Position numbers and translations under genes: made by a program
Source: JBFLXR01 sp040757065
GTDB lineage: Bacteria; Pseudomonadota; Gammaproteobacteria; Burkholderiales; Gallionellaceae
Reading direction: 5' to 3'
NCBI GenBank assembly: GCA_040757065.1
Contig: JBFLXR010000012.1
Span: 1-64,000, forward strand
Length of the DNA: 64,000 nt
The notes under the pieces: model-generated
The model's database searches: none
What the model saw: the letters and a program-made list of their open reading frames with translations, nothing else
What the model was told of the DNA's origin: nothing
In this document: positions 63,473 to 64,000 of the stretch, piece by piece
Layout of the letters: every line of letters starts with the position of its first letter
Position numbering within the stretch: position 1 is the stretch's first letter

Positions 63473-63500
63473 AACGGGGGCAATGCCCCCGTTTCTTTTT
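63473..63500 (+). terminator. Intrinsic terminator of trpE
   Basis: AACGGGGGC and GCCCCCGTT form a nine-base stem with an AAT loop (63482-63484), followed by TCTTTTT. It ends the trpE transcript, so the downstream genes need their own promoter. Confidence 0.88.
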
Positions 63501-63569
63501 AAGCTAGAGTGCAATACGATTGCACTCGGTTTACCGACTACCCATCAACCACTTTGCAAGGCGCATGAA

Positions 63570-63773
63570 ATGCCATACGTAAATTTGCAGATCACAAAGG
63601 GCGCAACGCGCGAGCAAAAAGCCCAACTCGTTAAAGACATCACCGACTCGCTCGTGCGCGTCCTCGGAAAAAAGCCCGAGCATACGCATATCGTCATTCA
63701 GGAAATCAATGAAGAAGATTGGGGATACGCCGGCCTGCTAACCGATGAATGGAAAGCCAAACAGACTGCATAA
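63570..63773 (+). CDS. 4-oxalocrotonate tautomerase family protein
   Basis: A 67-residue protein beginning MPYVNLQITKGATREQKAQLV, so Pro is residue 1 after methionine removal and could be the catalytic base of the 4-OT fold. The conserved VIQEINEEDWGYAG block completes the family pattern. The substrate is unknown. ATG was set at the proline-starting position, not the longer frame. It lies after the trpE terminator and has no strong ribosome site visible. Confidence 0.9.
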   Translation: MPYVNLQITKGATREQKAQLVKDITDSLVRVLGKKPEHTHIVIQEINEEDWGYAGLLTDEWKAKQTA

Positions 63774-63785
63774 GCCATACGGATA

Positions 63786-63821
63786 TGCGCCGGATGGTTT
63801 TAGAGACAAACATCCGGCGCA
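63786..63821 (+). terminator. Hairpin downstream of the tautomerase gene
   Basis: TGCGCCGGATG and CATCCGGCGCA (63786-63796 and 63811-63821) form an 11-base perfect stem with a 14-base loop. No T run follows, so it may be a weak terminator or an mRNA end structure. Confidence 0.55.
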
Positions 63822-63862
63822 CCAAGGGATGCTAACTCTGCCATCAACCAAAGGGAATAGCA

Positions 63863-63982
63863 ATGACGATGTGGCGGCTGATGTGGGCGGCAATCTTGAC
63901 GTTATGTTTTGCCAATGCAGTGGCGGGCGAGCATGAAAGCCACGACCCCATGTCCAACTGCAATTCAGTAAGCGGCACCTAG
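63863..63982 (+). CDS. Small secreted peptide ORF, unconfirmed
   Basis: A 39-codon ORF with a plausible signal peptide (MTMWRLMWAAILTLCFANAVAG) and a short polar remainder EHESHDPMSNCNSVSGT. AAGGGA lies about seven bases upstream. It may be a truncated gene or a genuine small protein; nothing in its sequence identifies a function. It is too short for a firm call and close to the window end. Confidence 0.35.
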   Translation: MTMWRLMWAAILTLCFANAVAGEHESHDPMSNCNSVSGT

Positions 63983-64000
63983 ATTATGGGGTGACCCTAC

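Overview
The window is an ordinary, densely coded stretch of a betaproteobacterial chromosome. The complete division and cell wall cluster (mraZ to lpxC), the zapD-yacG, argJ-secA and rpe-gph-trpE neighbourhoods, type IV pilus genes and a group of small c-type cytochromes fit Nitrosomonadales, perhaps a Gallionellaceae-like chemolithotroph. The phylum-level placement is firm. The family is inference from gene order and cytochrome content, not from a search.

Layout. 1-3400: a macro-domain protein, an HD-GYP-like protein and a DUF445 membrane protein. 3430-7290: a surface lipoprotein export locus, made of a Slam-type outer-membrane translocator and a large lipoprotein with two tandem TbpB-like domains. 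7288-8550: an EVE-domain protein and a TauE/SafE permease. 8566-13940: a branched-chain amino acid ABC transporter (livJ, livH, livM, livG, livF) with a ParD/RelE-type toxin-antitoxin pair lodged between livJ and livH. 14005-16019: four related monoheme cytochromes c, one of them a lipoprotein with a long charged tether. 16094-21982: an orphan ParA-like ATPase, ilvD, lgt, pldA and a CorC/HlyC-type protein. 22073-25806: pilC, pilD, coaE, zapD and yacG. 25794-30524: a Nudix/ThiE-like fusion, a secreted ankyrin protein, a DUF815 ATPase, argJ and a cyclic-nucleotide-binding-domain protein. 30552-33922: secA, with a divergent DciA-like gene.

34321-53090 is the cell envelope block, all on the minus strand. 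It starts at a strong promoter that overlaps a five-unit MraZ box and runs mraZ-rsmH-ftsL-ftsI-murE-murF-mraY-murD-ftsW-murG-murC-murB-ddlB-ftsQ-ftsA-ftsZ-lpxC with mostly overlapping start and stop codons. Upstream lies the RNase P RNA gene, whose promoter and 5' end have been tandemly duplicated.

54129-64000: two small lipoproteins, an outer-membrane protein gene broken by an in-frame TAG, pal, psiF, mltA and a PAS-GGDEF gene split by a frameshift. Then come rpe, a small lipoprotein, gph, a trp leader peptide with a full attenuator, trpE, a small tautomerase and a 39-codon secreted ORF. No tRNA gene, CRISPR array, prophage or insertion sequence was recognised.

The most interesting items are the Slam/double-barrel lipoprotein locus with a hairpin just ahead of the slam start codon, the rnpB promoter duplication, the trp attenuator, the MraZ operator, the toxin-antitoxin insertion in the liv locus, and two genes carrying single-base lesions.
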